Position numbers and translations under genes: made by a program. From assembly GCF_003323735.1 (NCBI RefSeq), contig NZ_QOIM01000045.1:108364-172363 (forward strand): a stretch of 64,000 nucleotides of DNA, read 5' to 3'. A model generated the notes under the pieces. The model made no database searches, was not told where the DNA came from, and was given only the letters and a program-made list of their open reading frames with translations. Positions 30,099-37,757 of this stretch are shown here, one piece after another (position 1 is the stretch's first letter; the number at the start of each line of letters is the position of its first letter). This DNA is from Streptomyces reniochalinae (lineage in GTDB: Bacteria > Actinomycetota > Actinomycetes > Streptomycetales > Streptomycetaceae).

Positions 30099-30104
30099 TT
30101 CGCA

Positions 30105-30160
30105 GTGAGGGGCCGGCCGCCGCCCGGAACGGTCCGGTACGGCGGCGGCCGGCCCCTCAC
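30105..30160. terminator. Convergent terminator between YccF and YajQ genes
   Basis: A perfect 20-bp stem (30105-30124 with 30141-30160) and a 16-base loop lie between genes ending at 29985 (+) and 30178 (-). It can serve both strands. Confidence 0.88.
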
Positions 30161-30177
30161 GGACGGCAGGGCCCCGC

Positions 30178-30666
30178 TCAGCGGTAGTTCACGAACTGCA
30201 ACGCGAAGTCGAAGTCCTGGCCCTTCAGCAGCGTGATGACCTCCTGGAGGCTGTCACGGCTCTTGGAGGTCACCCGGAGTTCGTCGCCCTGCACCTGCGC
30301 CTTGACGCCCTTCGGGCCCTCGTCCCGGATCACCTTCGCGACCTTCTTCGCGTTGTCCTGGGAGATTCCCTCCTGGAGGGACGCGCCGATGCGGTACTCC
30401 TTACCGGAGGCCTGCGGGTCACCGGTGTCGAGCGCCTTGAGCGAGATGCCCCGCTTGATCAGCTTGGACTGGAAGATGTCGAGCACGGCCTTGACCCGCT
30501 CCTCCGAGTTCGCCCGCATCTCGATCCGCTCGCCCGACCACGCGATCGAAGCGTCCACACCCTTGAAGTCGTACCGCTGGGAGATCTCCTTCGCGGCCTG
30601 GTTCAGCGCGTTGTCGACCTCCTGCCGCTCGACCTTCGAGACGATGTCGAAACTGGAGTCGGCCAT
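30178..30666 (-). CDS. YajQ family nucleotide-binding protein
   Basis: The ATG at 30666 begins MADSSFDIVSKVERQEVDN and follows GAGGAG about 10 bases upstream; 162 residues, the usual YajQ length. The family has two RRM-like domains; FDIVSKVERQEVDNAL, ISQRYDFKG and the C-terminal SRDSLQEVITLLKGQDFDF are the conserved blocks. Some YajQ proteins bind cyclic di-GMP, others bind nucleotides or RNA; which applies here is unknown. It is transcribed alone, away from tRNA-Tyr. Confidence 0.93.
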   Translation of the reverse strand: MADSSFDIVSKVERQEVDNALNQAAKEISQRYDFKGVDASIAWSGERIEMRANSEERVKAVLDIFQSKLIKRGISLKALDTGDPQASGKEYRIGASLQEGISQDNAKKVAKVIRDEGPKGVKAQVQGDELRVTSKSRDSLQEVITLLKGQDFDFALQFVNYR

Positions 30667-30899
30667 GGTGAGTTGGCTCCTCGTACATAGATCCGGCAGA
30701 AAGGCGGCGGCCGCGTCGAGGCGGCAGCCGTGCGCAAAGCCTAGCCACCCGCGACCGGCCTTCCGCGCTCTCCTCCGCGGCGCCGCGCGGACCACTCGAC
30801 GCGGGAAGAACCGGGTGGCGAACCACCCCCGGCCATCGGGTATGGTTTACACCGTTGCCACGGAGCGCCGCCCCAGGCGGGCCCCGGGCAGCAATCCCA

Positions 30900-30981
30900 G
30901 GCGGTGTGCCCGAGCGGCCAAAGGGAGCAGACTGTAAATCTGCCGGCTCAGCCTTCCCAGGTTCGAATCCTGGCGCCGCCA
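30900..30981 (+). tRNA. tRNA-Tyr (GTA)
   Basis: A class II tRNA of 82 bases: acceptor GGCGGTG (30900-30906) pairs with CGCCGCC (30974-30980, one G-U), discriminator A at 30981, anticodon GTA in loop CTGTAAA, a long variable arm and T-loop GTTCGAATCC. CCA is not encoded. In S. coelicolor the tRNA-Tyr at this chromosomal position is the SLP1 attachment site; here no integrase follows. Confidence 0.95.
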
Positions 30982-30992
30982 CAGGAGCAGCA

Positions 30993-31030
30993 GGGGCCCC
31001 TGACCAGCCGTGAGGCCGGTCAGGGGCCCC
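30993..31030 (+). terminator. Terminator of tRNA-Tyr
   Basis: A perfect 13-bp stem GGGGCCCCTGACC (30993-31005) with its complement at 31018-31030, followed by TTTGCTGTT, lies 11 bases after the tRNA. Confidence 0.88.
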
Positions 31031-31110
31031 TTTGCTGTTCCCCGGTCCCGCTCGGGGGCCGCCACAGGTGCCGTCCGAGGGGTGCGGACGCGCTCATCTC
31101 CAGTCGTCAA

Positions 31111-31133
31111 GAGGACATGAGGACTCGTATGCT
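31111..31133 (+). promoter_or_regulatory. Candidate promoter/operator of the GntR gene
   Basis: Direct repeats GAGGAC at 31111-31116 and 31119-31124 abut a good -10 hexamer TATGCT (31128-31133), 23 bases before the GntR start. No clear -35 is seen. Repeats next to the -10 of a GntR gene suggest autorepression (inference). Confidence 0.4.
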
Positions 31134-31156
31134 GAGGGCCGCACCGGCGACAGGGG

Positions 31157-31954
31157 ATGAGCGCAGTGGCGAAGGCATACGAGCAGATCGCGGACGACCT
31201 GAGAGAGGCGATCCGCGCGGGTGAGCTGAGCCCTGGCGACAAGCTGCCGACCGAGGCGGAGCTCTCGGAGAAGTCCCGGAAGACCCTCCCGACGGTCCGG
31301 CAAGCGCTCAGTCTCCTCCAGGCGGAGGGGCTGATCGAGAAGCGGCACGGCCGGGGCAGCTTCGTGCGGAAGCCGCGGAAGAGGGTGACCCGCAGCAACG
31401 AGCGCCACCAGTGGGAGAAGAGCCGCGCGCTGATCCCCGACGAGGAGCGGGCCAGGACGGGAGCCACGGAGCACGACACGGGCCTGGAGATGGACGACCT
31501 CCTCTTCCACGCGTACTACCGCGAAGTGGAGGCGAGCGGCGACCTCGCGGCCGTCTTCGGCCTCCCCGAAGGTGCCCCTCTCATCCAGCGGAACTACCGG
31601 ACGAGGTACCGCCAGGAGGACGCTCCCTTCAACCTCGTGACCAGCTACCTCGTACGCGACCACGTCGCCGGCAACCCCGAGCTGCTCGACGACGCGAACG
31701 AACCGTGGCCCGGCGGGACCATGCACCAGCTGCGGACGGTCGGCATCGAGATCGACCGCATAGAGGAGCACGTCACCGCTCGGCCGCCGACGGCGGAGGA
31801 AGCGGAAGAGCTTCGTCTCCTGCCCGGGACCTCCGTGCTCCTCGTCCGGAAGGTCTCGCGTGACGTCGCGGACCGTGCGGTCGAGGTCTCGGACCTCGTG
31901 CTGCCGGGCGACCGCACCGAAATAATCTTCACCACGCAGCTCGAAAGGTGGTGA
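31157..31954 (+). CDS. GntR-family regulator with UTRA domain
   Basis: The product is 265 residues from ATG 31157; a GTG nine bases later is an equally possible start (AGGGGATGAG site). The N-terminal winged helix (about 5-72) reads AYEQIADDLREAIRAG, LPTEAELSEK, TVRQALSLLQAEGLIEKRHGRGSFV. The C-terminal about 165 residues have the UTRA effector fold (GLPEGAPLIQRNYRTRY, PGTSVLLVRKVSRDVADRAVEVSDLVLPGDR). Such regulators are often carried by actinomycete integrative elements. The glycosyltransferase gene starts 6 bases after its stop, so it probably controls that gene and itself. The effector is unknown. Confidence 0.9.
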   Translation: MSAVAKAYEQIADDLREAIRAGELSPGDKLPTEAELSEKSRKTLPTVRQALSLLQAEGLIEKRHGRGSFVRKPRKRVTRSNERHQWEKSRALIPDEERARTGATEHDTGLEMDDLLFHAYYREVEASGDLAAVFGLPEGAPLIQRNYRTRYRQEDAPFNLVTSYLVRDHVAGNPELLDDANEPWPGGTMHQLRTVGIEIDRIEEHVTARPPTAEEAEELRLLPGTSVLLVRKVSRDVADRAVEVSDLVLPGDRTEIIFTTQLERW

Positions 31955-31960
31955 CCCCTC

Positions 31961-32722
31961 GTGGGTCGCGTCGTCGTAGTCACCGCGGTGCACGGTCCGT
32001 CGGCGCCCCACCTGCCCGACGCGTGGAAGTCGCTCCAAGACCAGGAGCTTCCCCGCGGGTGGGAGTGGCAGTGGATCGTTCAGGAGGACGGGAAGAGCGA
32101 CGACGTCGCGCCCCGCGTGCCCCGGGACGACCGCGTGTCGTTCGGGCAGGGGCGCTCGGGCGGGCCCGGCGTCGCCAGGACGCTCGCCCTCTCCCGGGTG
32201 GGCCAGGACGTCGACCTGGTACGCGTGCTGGACGCCGACGACATGCTGACGCCCGGTGCGCTGAGCCGGGACGTCCGCGTCCTGACCTCGCGTCCCCACC
32301 TCGGCTGGACCACCGCGCGGGTGCTCGACCTGCTCCCCGACGGCTCGACCGTCGGTTTCGACCAGGACCCGCCCGAGGGGGTCGTCGAACGGGGCGCGGT
32401 CCTGGAGCACTGGCAGGCGCACGACTACCGGGCGCAGGTGCACCCCGCGACCCTGTGCGTCCGCCGGGAGCTCCTCACCGCGCTCGGCGGCTGGGCCGCG
32501 CTCCCCGCCTCCGAGGACACCGGGCTCCTCCTGGCCCTCAACGCCGTCGCGGAGGGCTGGTTCCACGGTGAGGCCGGCCTCCTCTACCGGAAGTGGCCCG
32601 GCCAGGCCACGAGTCGGCCGCAACATGCCGAGGCGGTGGAACGGGACGCGCGCATGGCCGTCGTGGAGGCCAGAGCGAAGGCACTGGGCCGCATGCGCTG
32701 GCAGTACCCGGGAAGCGAGTAG
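31961..32722 (+). CDS. Family 2 glycosyltransferase
   Basis: The GTG at 31961 has AGGTGGTG just upstream and gives 253 residues. The GT-A fold is visible: VVVVTAVHGPSAPHLPDAW (nucleotide-binding strand/helix), the metal-binding DADD (91-94) in VRVLDADDMLTPGAL, and a C-terminal acceptor region with EDTGLLLALNAVAEGWF, where Glu-Asp is the probable catalytic pair. There are no membrane segments, so the enzyme is cytoplasmic. It uses an NDP-sugar; donor and acceptor are unknown. It is co-transcribed with the GntR gene, in the accessory stretch after tRNA-Tyr. Confidence 0.88.
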   Translation: MGRVVVVTAVHGPSAPHLPDAWKSLQDQELPRGWEWQWIVQEDGKSDDVAPRVPRDDRVSFGQGRSGGPGVARTLALSRVGQDVDLVRVLDADDMLTPGALSRDVRVLTSRPHLGWTTARVLDLLPDGSTVGFDQDPPEGVVERGAVLEHWQAHDYRAQVHPATLCVRRELLTALGGWAALPASEDTGLLLALNAVAEGWFHGEAGLLYRKWPGQATSRPQHAEAVERDARMAVVEARAKALGRMRWQYPGSE

Positions 32723-32825
32723 GCGGCCCCGGGCCTGGGAGCACCGCGGCGTCGGGCGCGGAGAACCTGGGCGCCGGCCTCGGCGAACTGGACGCCGCCG
32801 GTCTCCCAGAGCCCGTGTGCCTGCC

Positions 32826-33740
32826 TCAGAGAACCTCGGCGTCGGTCCTGGAGAAGACCAGATCGCTCACTGCGGGCAGCGGGCCGTGCCAGCGCCGAGG
32901 CGGATGCGGCGCGTGGAGGGCCGCCGGATAGCTGCCGGCCCGGTAGCTGTTCGTGAGGCGATAGGGGTGGAAGCCGTGCCCGCGCATCGTGCGCAGCAGC
33001 TCGGCGGCGTCGTCCCCGAGCCGGGCCATCCGATCCGGAGCCACCTCGACCGCTATCTCCGCGTCCGGGCGGAGCCGGCCGAGTACGGGCTCCAGGCCGC
33101 GGATGGCGGCCCCTTCGCCGCCCTCGACGTCAATCTTGATCACGCGGGCTCTCTCGATCTCGTCCGGCCGTAGCAGCTGTGCCAACGGCTCGGCGTCCGC
33201 CTCGAAGGAGGACGCCACAGGCCCGTCCCACGGGACCGCGCTGTTGGCACCCAGGTTGCGGGACGACGCGAGCGTGAAGCGGAGCGTTTCGTGCTCGGCG
33301 GCGACCGCGGCGTTCACCGCGCGCACGTTGGTGCAGTGGTTGAGCCGAAGGTTGCGCAGGGCCTGGCGGTGGAAGCGCGGGGAGGCTTCCAGCGCGGTGA
33401 CCGCACCGGCCCCTCCGACCAGCCGCGAGGCGAGGACGCTGAAGTAGCCGATGTTGGCTCCCACGTCGACGAAGCCGTCTCCGGGGCGGAGCCGGCGCGT
33501 GAGCCAGTTCGTCATGTGCGGTTCCCACACGCCGAACAGGTAGAGGTAGCGCTGGATGAGGTCCTCGGTGTCCACCTCGAAGACCGCGCCTGTCCGCGTC
33601 GTCACGGTGTGACGGCCCGGGTTCCGGGTGAAGTGCTCGCTCAGCAGGCGGGAGAGAGGTGCCTTCTCCAGCCGGCCGGGCGCGTACCGCACGTACCACC
33701 GTGCTGCCTCTGTAAGAAACTCCGCGGCCGGTTTGCCCAT
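32826..33740 (-). CDS. FkbM family methyltransferase
   Basis: The ATG at 33740 begins MGKPAAEFLTEAARWY; 304 residues. The SAM-binding motif I is VDVGANIGYFSVLASRL (91-107), followed by VTALEASPRFHRQALRNLRLN. The FkbM block RVIKIDVEGGEGAAIRGLEPVL is clear near 205-225. FkbM enzymes O-methylate sugars, polyketides or glycans. Convergent with the glycosyltransferase gene (102 bases apart), so a shared sugar-modification role is possible but unproven. The frame extends upstream through non-coding-looking sequence to 34106 and that part overlaps the small secreted-protein gene, which supports the later start. Confidence 0.9.
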   Translation of the reverse strand: MGKPAAEFLTEAARWYVRYAPGRLEKAPLSRLLSEHFTRNPGRHTVTTRTGAVFEVDTEDLIQRYLYLFGVWEPHMTNWLTRRLRPGDGFVDVGANIGYFSVLASRLVGGAGAVTALEASPRFHRQALRNLRLNHCTNVRAVNAAVAAEHETLRFTLASSRNLGANSAVPWDGPVASSFEADAEPLAQLLRPDEIERARVIKIDVEGGEGAAIRGLEPVLGRLRPDAEIAVEVAPDRMARLGDDAAELLRTMRGHGFHPYRLTNSYRAGSYPAALHAPHPPRRWHGPLPAVSDLVFSRTDAEVL

Positions 33741-33849
33741 CCGGGAACGATAGCCCTGTGCGGGACGGCTACGGCGCCGCCAACTGCCGCTCGTCACGCC
33801 CCTGGTGAGATTCCCGGGAAGCCGGGGCGTCCCGGCCGGTGGGCAGGTG

Positions 33850-34038
33850 TCACTGCCCGCAGCTGATGCTTCCGCCGAGGAGCGCCGCGGCGTTGGTCGC
33901 CGAGTCGCAGGTGGAGTTCGCCAGGCCGTTGAGGTGCGAGGTGGGGGGTACGGGTTCGGCTGCCGTCGCGGCGCCGGTTCCGCCGAGCAGGCCGACGGCG
34001 GCCACGGCCAGGGCCGCGAGGAGGATTCGTGCACGCAT
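33850..34038 (-). CDS. Small secreted protein, two cysteines
   Basis: This gene encodes 62 residues from ATG 34038, which follows GGGAG 8 bases upstream. Residues 1-27 are a textbook signal peptide (Arg residues, hydrophobic core LLAALAVAAVGLLGG, Ala-Thr-Ala cleavage site). The mature about 35 residues contain Cys at about 44 and 60, likely one disulfide, with small and polar residues between. It resembles the many short secreted proteins of Streptomyces; chaplin-like motifs are absent, so I do not assign it there. It lies 109 bases upstream of the FkbM gene on the same strand. Confidence 0.75.
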   Translation of the reverse strand: MRARILLAALAVAAVGLLGGTGAATAAEPVPPTSHLNGLANSTCDSATNAAALLGGSISCGQ

Positions 34039-34211
34039 GTCGAGCTCCCTCGGTCACACAGGGGGTGGGCTGCTCCATGCGATCTCCCGCCCCGCGCGCG
34101 GAGCAACCCCGCTCCCTCCGACGGGTGAGAGGAACCACCCCGGGGGAGGGGCGGGCGACCTCGTGTTCGACGGCCGTGGCGAACGTGACGTGGCCGGGGG
34201 AGAGAAACAGG

Positions 34212-34892
34212 TCAGCCGCCCGCCACGCCCGCGACCTCGTCGATCGCCTCCGGGATCGGCATGCGGCCGCCCACCAGCTCCAGCGTCAGTCCCGCGGTGC
34301 GCGGCTCGTCGAGCAGGGCTGTCAGGACGGCGGCGACGTCGTCCCTGGTCACCTCAGCGCGTCCGGTCTCGGGGGCCAGGTGCACGCGGCCGGTGCCCGG
34401 CTCGTCGGTCAGCCGGCCGGGCCGCAGCACCGTCCAGTCCAGGTCCGTGCGGGCTCGCAGGTCGTCGTCCGCGGCGCCCTTGGCGCGCAGGTAGTCGGCG
34501 AAGACGGGGTCCATGCCCTCGGGGGTGCCCGCCAGGGAGGCGTCGGCGCTCATCGCGGAGACCATCAGGTAGCGGCGTACGCCCGCGGCCTCGGCGGCGT
34601 CCGCGCAGAGGACGGCCGCCCGGTGGTCGACCGACTGTTTGCGCTCGCTGCCGCTGCCAGGGCCGGCTCCGGCGGCGAAGACGACCGCGTCGGCGCCCTC
34701 CAGGTGCCGGGCGAGCTCCTCGACGCTCGCCGACTCCAGGTCGCACACGACGGGTTCGGCGCCTGCCGCCAGCAGGTCGCTCGCCTGTTCGGGGCGGCGC
34801 ACGATGCCCGCCACCCCGTCCCCGCGCCCGGCGAGCAGCCGCTCCAGCCGCAGCGCGATCTGACCGTGTCCACCAGCGATGACTGTGCGCAT
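34212..34892 (-). CDS. NAD(P)-binding oxidoreductase (atypical SDR, NmrA/YwnB-like)
   Basis: The ATG at 34892 begins MRTVIAGGHGQIALRLERLLAG, a Rossmann GxxGxxA-type dinucleotide motif; 226 residues. Further family features are VRRPEQ, VVCDLESASVEELARHLEGADAVVFAAG split by loops, YLMVSAMSAD and WTVLRPGRLTDEPGTG. Atypical SDRs of this group act as NAD(P)H sensors or reductases; there is no classical YxxxK active site, so catalysis is uncertain. It lies 88 bases downstream of the amidohydrolase gene on the same strand. Confidence 0.87.
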   Translation of the reverse strand: MRTVIAGGHGQIALRLERLLAGRGDGVAGIVRRPEQASDLLAAGAEPVVCDLESASVEELARHLEGADAVVFAAGAGPGSGSERKQSVDHRAAVLCADAAEAAGVRRYLMVSAMSADASLAGTPEGMDPVFADYLRAKGAADDDLRARTDLDWTVLRPGRLTDEPGTGRVHLAPETGRAEVTRDDVAAVLTALLDEPRTAGLTLELVGGRMPIPEAIDEVAGVAGG

Positions 34893-34980
34893 GCACCGAC
34901 CGTACGCCCCCGGACACACCAGCTCACGGACCCCACCCCGCCCCGGCGCCCTGCACGGCCCCGGCCGGGACGCCCGGAGC

Positions 34981-36387
34981 TCAGCCCTGGGACTGGCGTG
35001 GCAGGCCCAGCTCGCGGGCGCCCGCCAGGTCGCAGTACTCGCGCACGGCGCTGGTCCGTGCCACCACGCGTCCACGGTGGACGACGATCCTGCTGTAGGC
35101 GAGGGAGAGCGCCCCGGCCAGCTGAGTGCCGCGTACGGCCAGCAGTTCGGCGGGGAAGCCTGCCTCGACGCGTACCCGGGGGAGCCCCATCGCGGACCGT
35201 GCCCGTGCGCTGATCGCCTCGTAGGCCCCGCCCGGGCGGGCCTCGCCTCTGGAGGCGAGCAGGTAGGCGGCTTCGAGCGGGTCGCCGCGGCCGACCTCGT
35301 TGGCCGCGTCCCGCAACGCTCCGCTGCCCGCCGTGACCTTCACCCCTGCCGCCATCAGCATGCGGACGGGGGCCATCCGGTACGGCGCGGTGGGGGTGGG
35401 CCGTTCGAGGACGCCGCAGTCGCCCTGGGGGAGGGAGACGACGGTCACTCCCGCGGCGGCCAGCTGTCCCGCGGCGCGCTGGGCGACCTGGTGCGGCAGT
35501 CGTGCGAGCCCGCCGCAGGGACCGATGGTGACGCGGGGGCGCAGTCCGCCGGCCGCGGCGGCGAGCCGGGCCAGCCGGGCCGGGTCGCCGCCGTCGGTGT
35601 GCAGGTCGACCGGGCAGCCGTGTTCGGCGGCGACGTCCAGTACGGCCTCGACGTAGCCGCCCGGGTCGGGGTCGAGGTCGGGGCAGCCGCCGACGGCCGC
35701 CGCGCCCATCTTCACGGCGTCCCGCAGCATCGCCAGCCCCTCGGCGCCCGCGACGCCCGTCAGCAGCCGTGGCACGGCCACGGTGCTCAGGTCGACCATG
35801 CCGCTCAGCGCCCGCCGCGCCTGGAGCACCGCTTCCAGGGAGCGCAGTCCGGCGACGTCGCCGATGCGCACGTGGGTGCGCACCGCTGTGGCGCCCTGGC
35901 CGAGCTGGAGGAGGGCGGCTTCGGTGGTGCGCCGCTGGATGTCCTCGCACGTCGGGTCGGCGCCGCCGCGGGCGCGGTACGGGGCTGCCGGGTCGCCGTC
36001 CGTGCCGCTGCCCGCGGGCCCGGCGGCGATCCGGGCGGTGCCGCTCGGGTCCTGCGGAGCGCCCGGCCCGCCACCGGGGTGGCACGGGCGGGGCGGTTCG
36101 GCCGTCAGTGCGGTGTCGTAGTGGGCGTGGGGTTCGGCGGGTGCGGGGAGCAGGAGGTAGCCGGTGAGGTCGAGCCGGGTGCCGGACTCGTGGGCGCGGC
36201 CGAGGCTGCCTGCCGTGCCGACGGCCTCGATGCGTTCGCCGACGAGGCGTACGTCCACCGTGCGGCCGTCCGCGAGCCGTGCGCCGCACAGCACGAGAGA
36301 GGGTGCCGGGCGGGCGGAAGGCCGGGGGGCGGCGTGGTGGAACGCGCGTCCCGCTCTCCCCGGTTCCTGCGGCTCGCTGTCGGTCAT
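34981..36387 (-). CDS. Amidohydrolase (cytosine-deaminase-like)
   Basis: This 468-residue protein has the amidohydrolase layout: N-terminal beta-sandwich (LVLCGARLADGRTVDVRLVGERIEAVG), first metal motif HAH (87-89) in PAPAEPHAHYDTAL, a barrel with VRTHVRIGD, DLHTDGGD (about 265-272) and VTIGPCGG, and a C-terminal sandwich strand RIVVHRGRVVART. The family usually has a conserved catalytic Asp after the HxD region (GS-G here: VTAGSGALRDAAN), and a Gly-rich loop of about 40 residues is inserted after the metal motif (about 95-140). Substrate is unknown; CodA-type enzymes deaminate cytosine or related bases. Confidence 0.85.
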   Translation of the reverse strand: MTDSEPQEPGRAGRAFHHAAPRPSARPAPSLVLCGARLADGRTVDVRLVGERIEAVGTAGSLGRAHESGTRLDLTGYLLLPAPAEPHAHYDTALTAEPPRPCHPGGGPGAPQDPSGTARIAAGPAGSGTDGDPAAPYRARGGADPTCEDIQRRTTEAALLQLGQGATAVRTHVRIGDVAGLRSLEAVLQARRALSGMVDLSTVAVPRLLTGVAGAEGLAMLRDAVKMGAAAVGGCPDLDPDPGGYVEAVLDVAAEHGCPVDLHTDGGDPARLARLAAAAGGLRPRVTIGPCGGLARLPHQVAQRAAGQLAAAGVTVVSLPQGDCGVLERPTPTAPYRMAPVRMLMAAGVKVTAGSGALRDAANEVGRGDPLEAAYLLASRGEARPGGAYEAISARARSAMGLPRVRVEAGFPAELLAVRGTQLAGALSLAYSRIVVHRGRVVARTSAVREYCDLAGARELGLPRQSQG

Positions 36388-36565
36388 CTGGCGCCCCCGT
36401 CCTGGCTCCCACGTCGAGGTGGGGACGAGCGTAGGACGCGCGGCCGGTGCCGGTAGGGAGGAGGCGAATAGTCGTACCGGTGTGGTGTACGGGGAGGCTG
36501 GGGTGGCCGAGGTCCCAGGGCTCTCACCAGGTGGCCCAGGGCACGCGGGGGGCGCCTATACCGAT

Positions 36566-36594
36566 TTCACGTTTGGCGGCGGGACGTGTAATGT
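36566..36594 (+). promoter_or_regulatory. Promoter of tRNA-Thr/tRNA-Met
   Basis: A -35 TTCACG (36566-36571), a 17-base spacer and -10 TAATGT (36589-36594) lie 12 bases before tRNA-Thr, as expected for a stable-RNA promoter. Confidence 0.6.
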
Positions 36595-36605
36595 CTTCAT
36601 CGCTC

Positions 36606-36678
36606 GCCCCAATAGCTCAGTCGGCAGAGCGTCTCCATGGTAAGGAGAAGGTCAACGGTTCGATTCCGTTTTGGGGCT
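36606..36678 (+). tRNA. tRNA-Thr (GGT)
   Basis: 73 bases; acceptor GCCCCAA (36606-36612) pairs perfectly with TTGGGGC (36671-36677), discriminator T, anticodon GGT in loop ATGGTAA, T-loop GGTTCGATTCC. CCA is not encoded. tRNA-Met follows after 40 bases. Confidence 0.95.
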
Positions 36679-36718
36679 CTGATGTGAGAGGTCTTCCGTC
36701 GGGAGATCACCGCATCGT

Positions 36719-36791
36719 GGCGGTGTAGCTCAGTCGGTAGAGCAAGCGGCTCATAATCGCTGTGTCACCGGTTCAAGTCCGGTCACCGCTA
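36719..36791 (+). tRNA. tRNA-Met (CAT), elongator type
   Basis: 73 bases; acceptor GGCGGTG pairs with CACCGCT (terminal G-U), anticodon CAT (36752-36754) in loop CTCATAA, T-loop GGTTCAAGTCC. It lacks the three G-C pairs of the initiator anticodon stem, so it is the elongator. rpmG follows after 88 bases. Confidence 0.93.
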
Positions 36792-36879
36792 CTTCACCGA
36801 CAGTAGCCGGTTGTGGGGTCTGTCCTTCGATCGGCTACTCTTTCTGCGTTAATCCGTCCGTTCGTCAAGGAGCACTCAC

Positions 36880-37044
36880 GTGGCTGCCACAGACGTCCGC
36901 CCGAAGATCACGCTGGCCTGCGTGGAGTGCAAGGAGCGGAACTACATCACGAAGAAGAACCGGCGCAACAACCCGGACAGGCTTGAGATGAAGAAGTTCT
37001 GCCCGCGCGACAACCGGCACACCGTGCACCGCGAGACGCGCTGA
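36880..37044 (+). CDS. rpmG: 50S ribosomal protein L33 (54 aa)
   Basis: The GTG at 36880 follows AAGGAG (36866-36872) and encodes 54 residues. The sequence begins MAATDVRPKITLACVECKER and ends HRETR, the L33 pattern for this locus in Streptomyces. L33 binds the large subunit near the exit site. The first zinc-ribbon pair CVEC is intact, but the second knuckle reads FCPRDNRH, where homologues with two complete pairs have CPRC; the fourth Cys is Asp. It is transcribed after tRNA-Thr/tRNA-Met and ended by the hairpin at 37060. Confidence 0.95.
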   Translation: MAATDVRPKITLACVECKERNYITKKNRRNNPDRLEMKKFCPRDNRHTVHRETR

Positions 37045-37059
37045 CTTCTCATCCGCGCT

Positions 37060-37090
37060 GAGGCCGTCCCCGCCCGTCGGGGTCGGCCTC
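37060..37090 (+). terminator. Terminator of rpmG
   Basis: GAGGCCG (37060-37066) and CCCCG (37068-37072) pair with CGGGG (37078-37082) and CGGCCTC (37084-37090), 16 bases after the rpmG stop. Confidence 0.7.
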
Positions 37091-37290
37091 GTGCTGTGTC
37101 CGGCCCCACGGTCCGGGCCCCCGTGGGCTCCGGCCTTCACGGGCTCCGGCCTCCCATGGGCCTCCAGGGCGCAGTGCCTCGCCGCGACGCCGTCGAGCCA
37201 CGGCCGTCGCGGTACCACGACGCCCACGCCGCCAGGCCGGGCAGTCGGGAAGCCGTGAACCCGCCACCACTGCCCCAGGAGGCGCCGCCG

Positions 37291-37752
37291 ATGGCACTCG
37301 ACCAGTCCTTCGTCGGGCGGACGTACCCGCCCAGCAGGCCGTACGAGGTCGGCAGGGAGAAGATCCGCGAGTTCGCGGAGGCCATCGGGGACGACAATCC
37401 GGCCTACACGGACGTCGAGGCCGCGCAGGCGCTCGGTCACCCGGACGTGATCGCACCGCCCACGTTCGTGTTCTCCCTCACCTTCCGTGAGGCGGAGCGC
37501 GTGGTGCGCGATCCGAAGCTGGGGCTGGACTGGGGCCGTGTGGTGCACGGTGACCAGAAGTTCGCCTACCGCCGTCCCGTCCGCGCGGGGGACCTGCTCT
37601 CGGTCAGTTCGACCATCGAGTCGATCAGGTCGATGGCGGGCAACGAGATTCTCGACATCCGCGGCGACGTGCTGGACGAGGCGGGCGAGACGGTGGTCAC
37701 CGTCCACTGCAAGCTGGTGGCGCGCGCGGTCGAAGCACCGGAAGGGGAGTGA
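37291..37752 (+). CDS. MaoC-like dehydratase, HadA-type (FAS1-like N-terminal hotdog)
   Basis: The ATG at 37291 follows CAGGAGG 8-9 bases upstream; 153 residues. The hotdog fold core reads IREFAEAIGDDNPAYTD, VIAPPTFVFSLTFREAE and VVHGDQKFAYRRPVRAGDLL. In mycobacteria HadA is the structural/substrate subunit that pairs with HadB to dehydrate (3R)-hydroxyacyl-ACP. The adjacent HadB-like gene begins 5 bases after this stop, so the same heterodimer is likely. Substrate in Streptomyces is not established. The gene is separate from rpmG by a terminator and 246 bases. Confidence 0.9.
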   Translation: MALDQSFVGRTYPPSRPYEVGREKIREFAEAIGDDNPAYTDVEAAQALGHPDVIAPPTFVFSLTFREAERVVRDPKLGLDWGRVVHGDQKFAYRRPVRAGDLLSVSSTIESIRSMAGNEILDIRGDVLDEAGETVVTVHCKLVARAVEAPEGE

Positions 37753-37757
37753 CCCGG

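Noticed and set aside
29986..30104. Repeated GC-rich segment as a possible CRISPR or mobile repeat
   Set aside because: Only two imperfect copies, no spacers and no cas gene; most likely local duplication.
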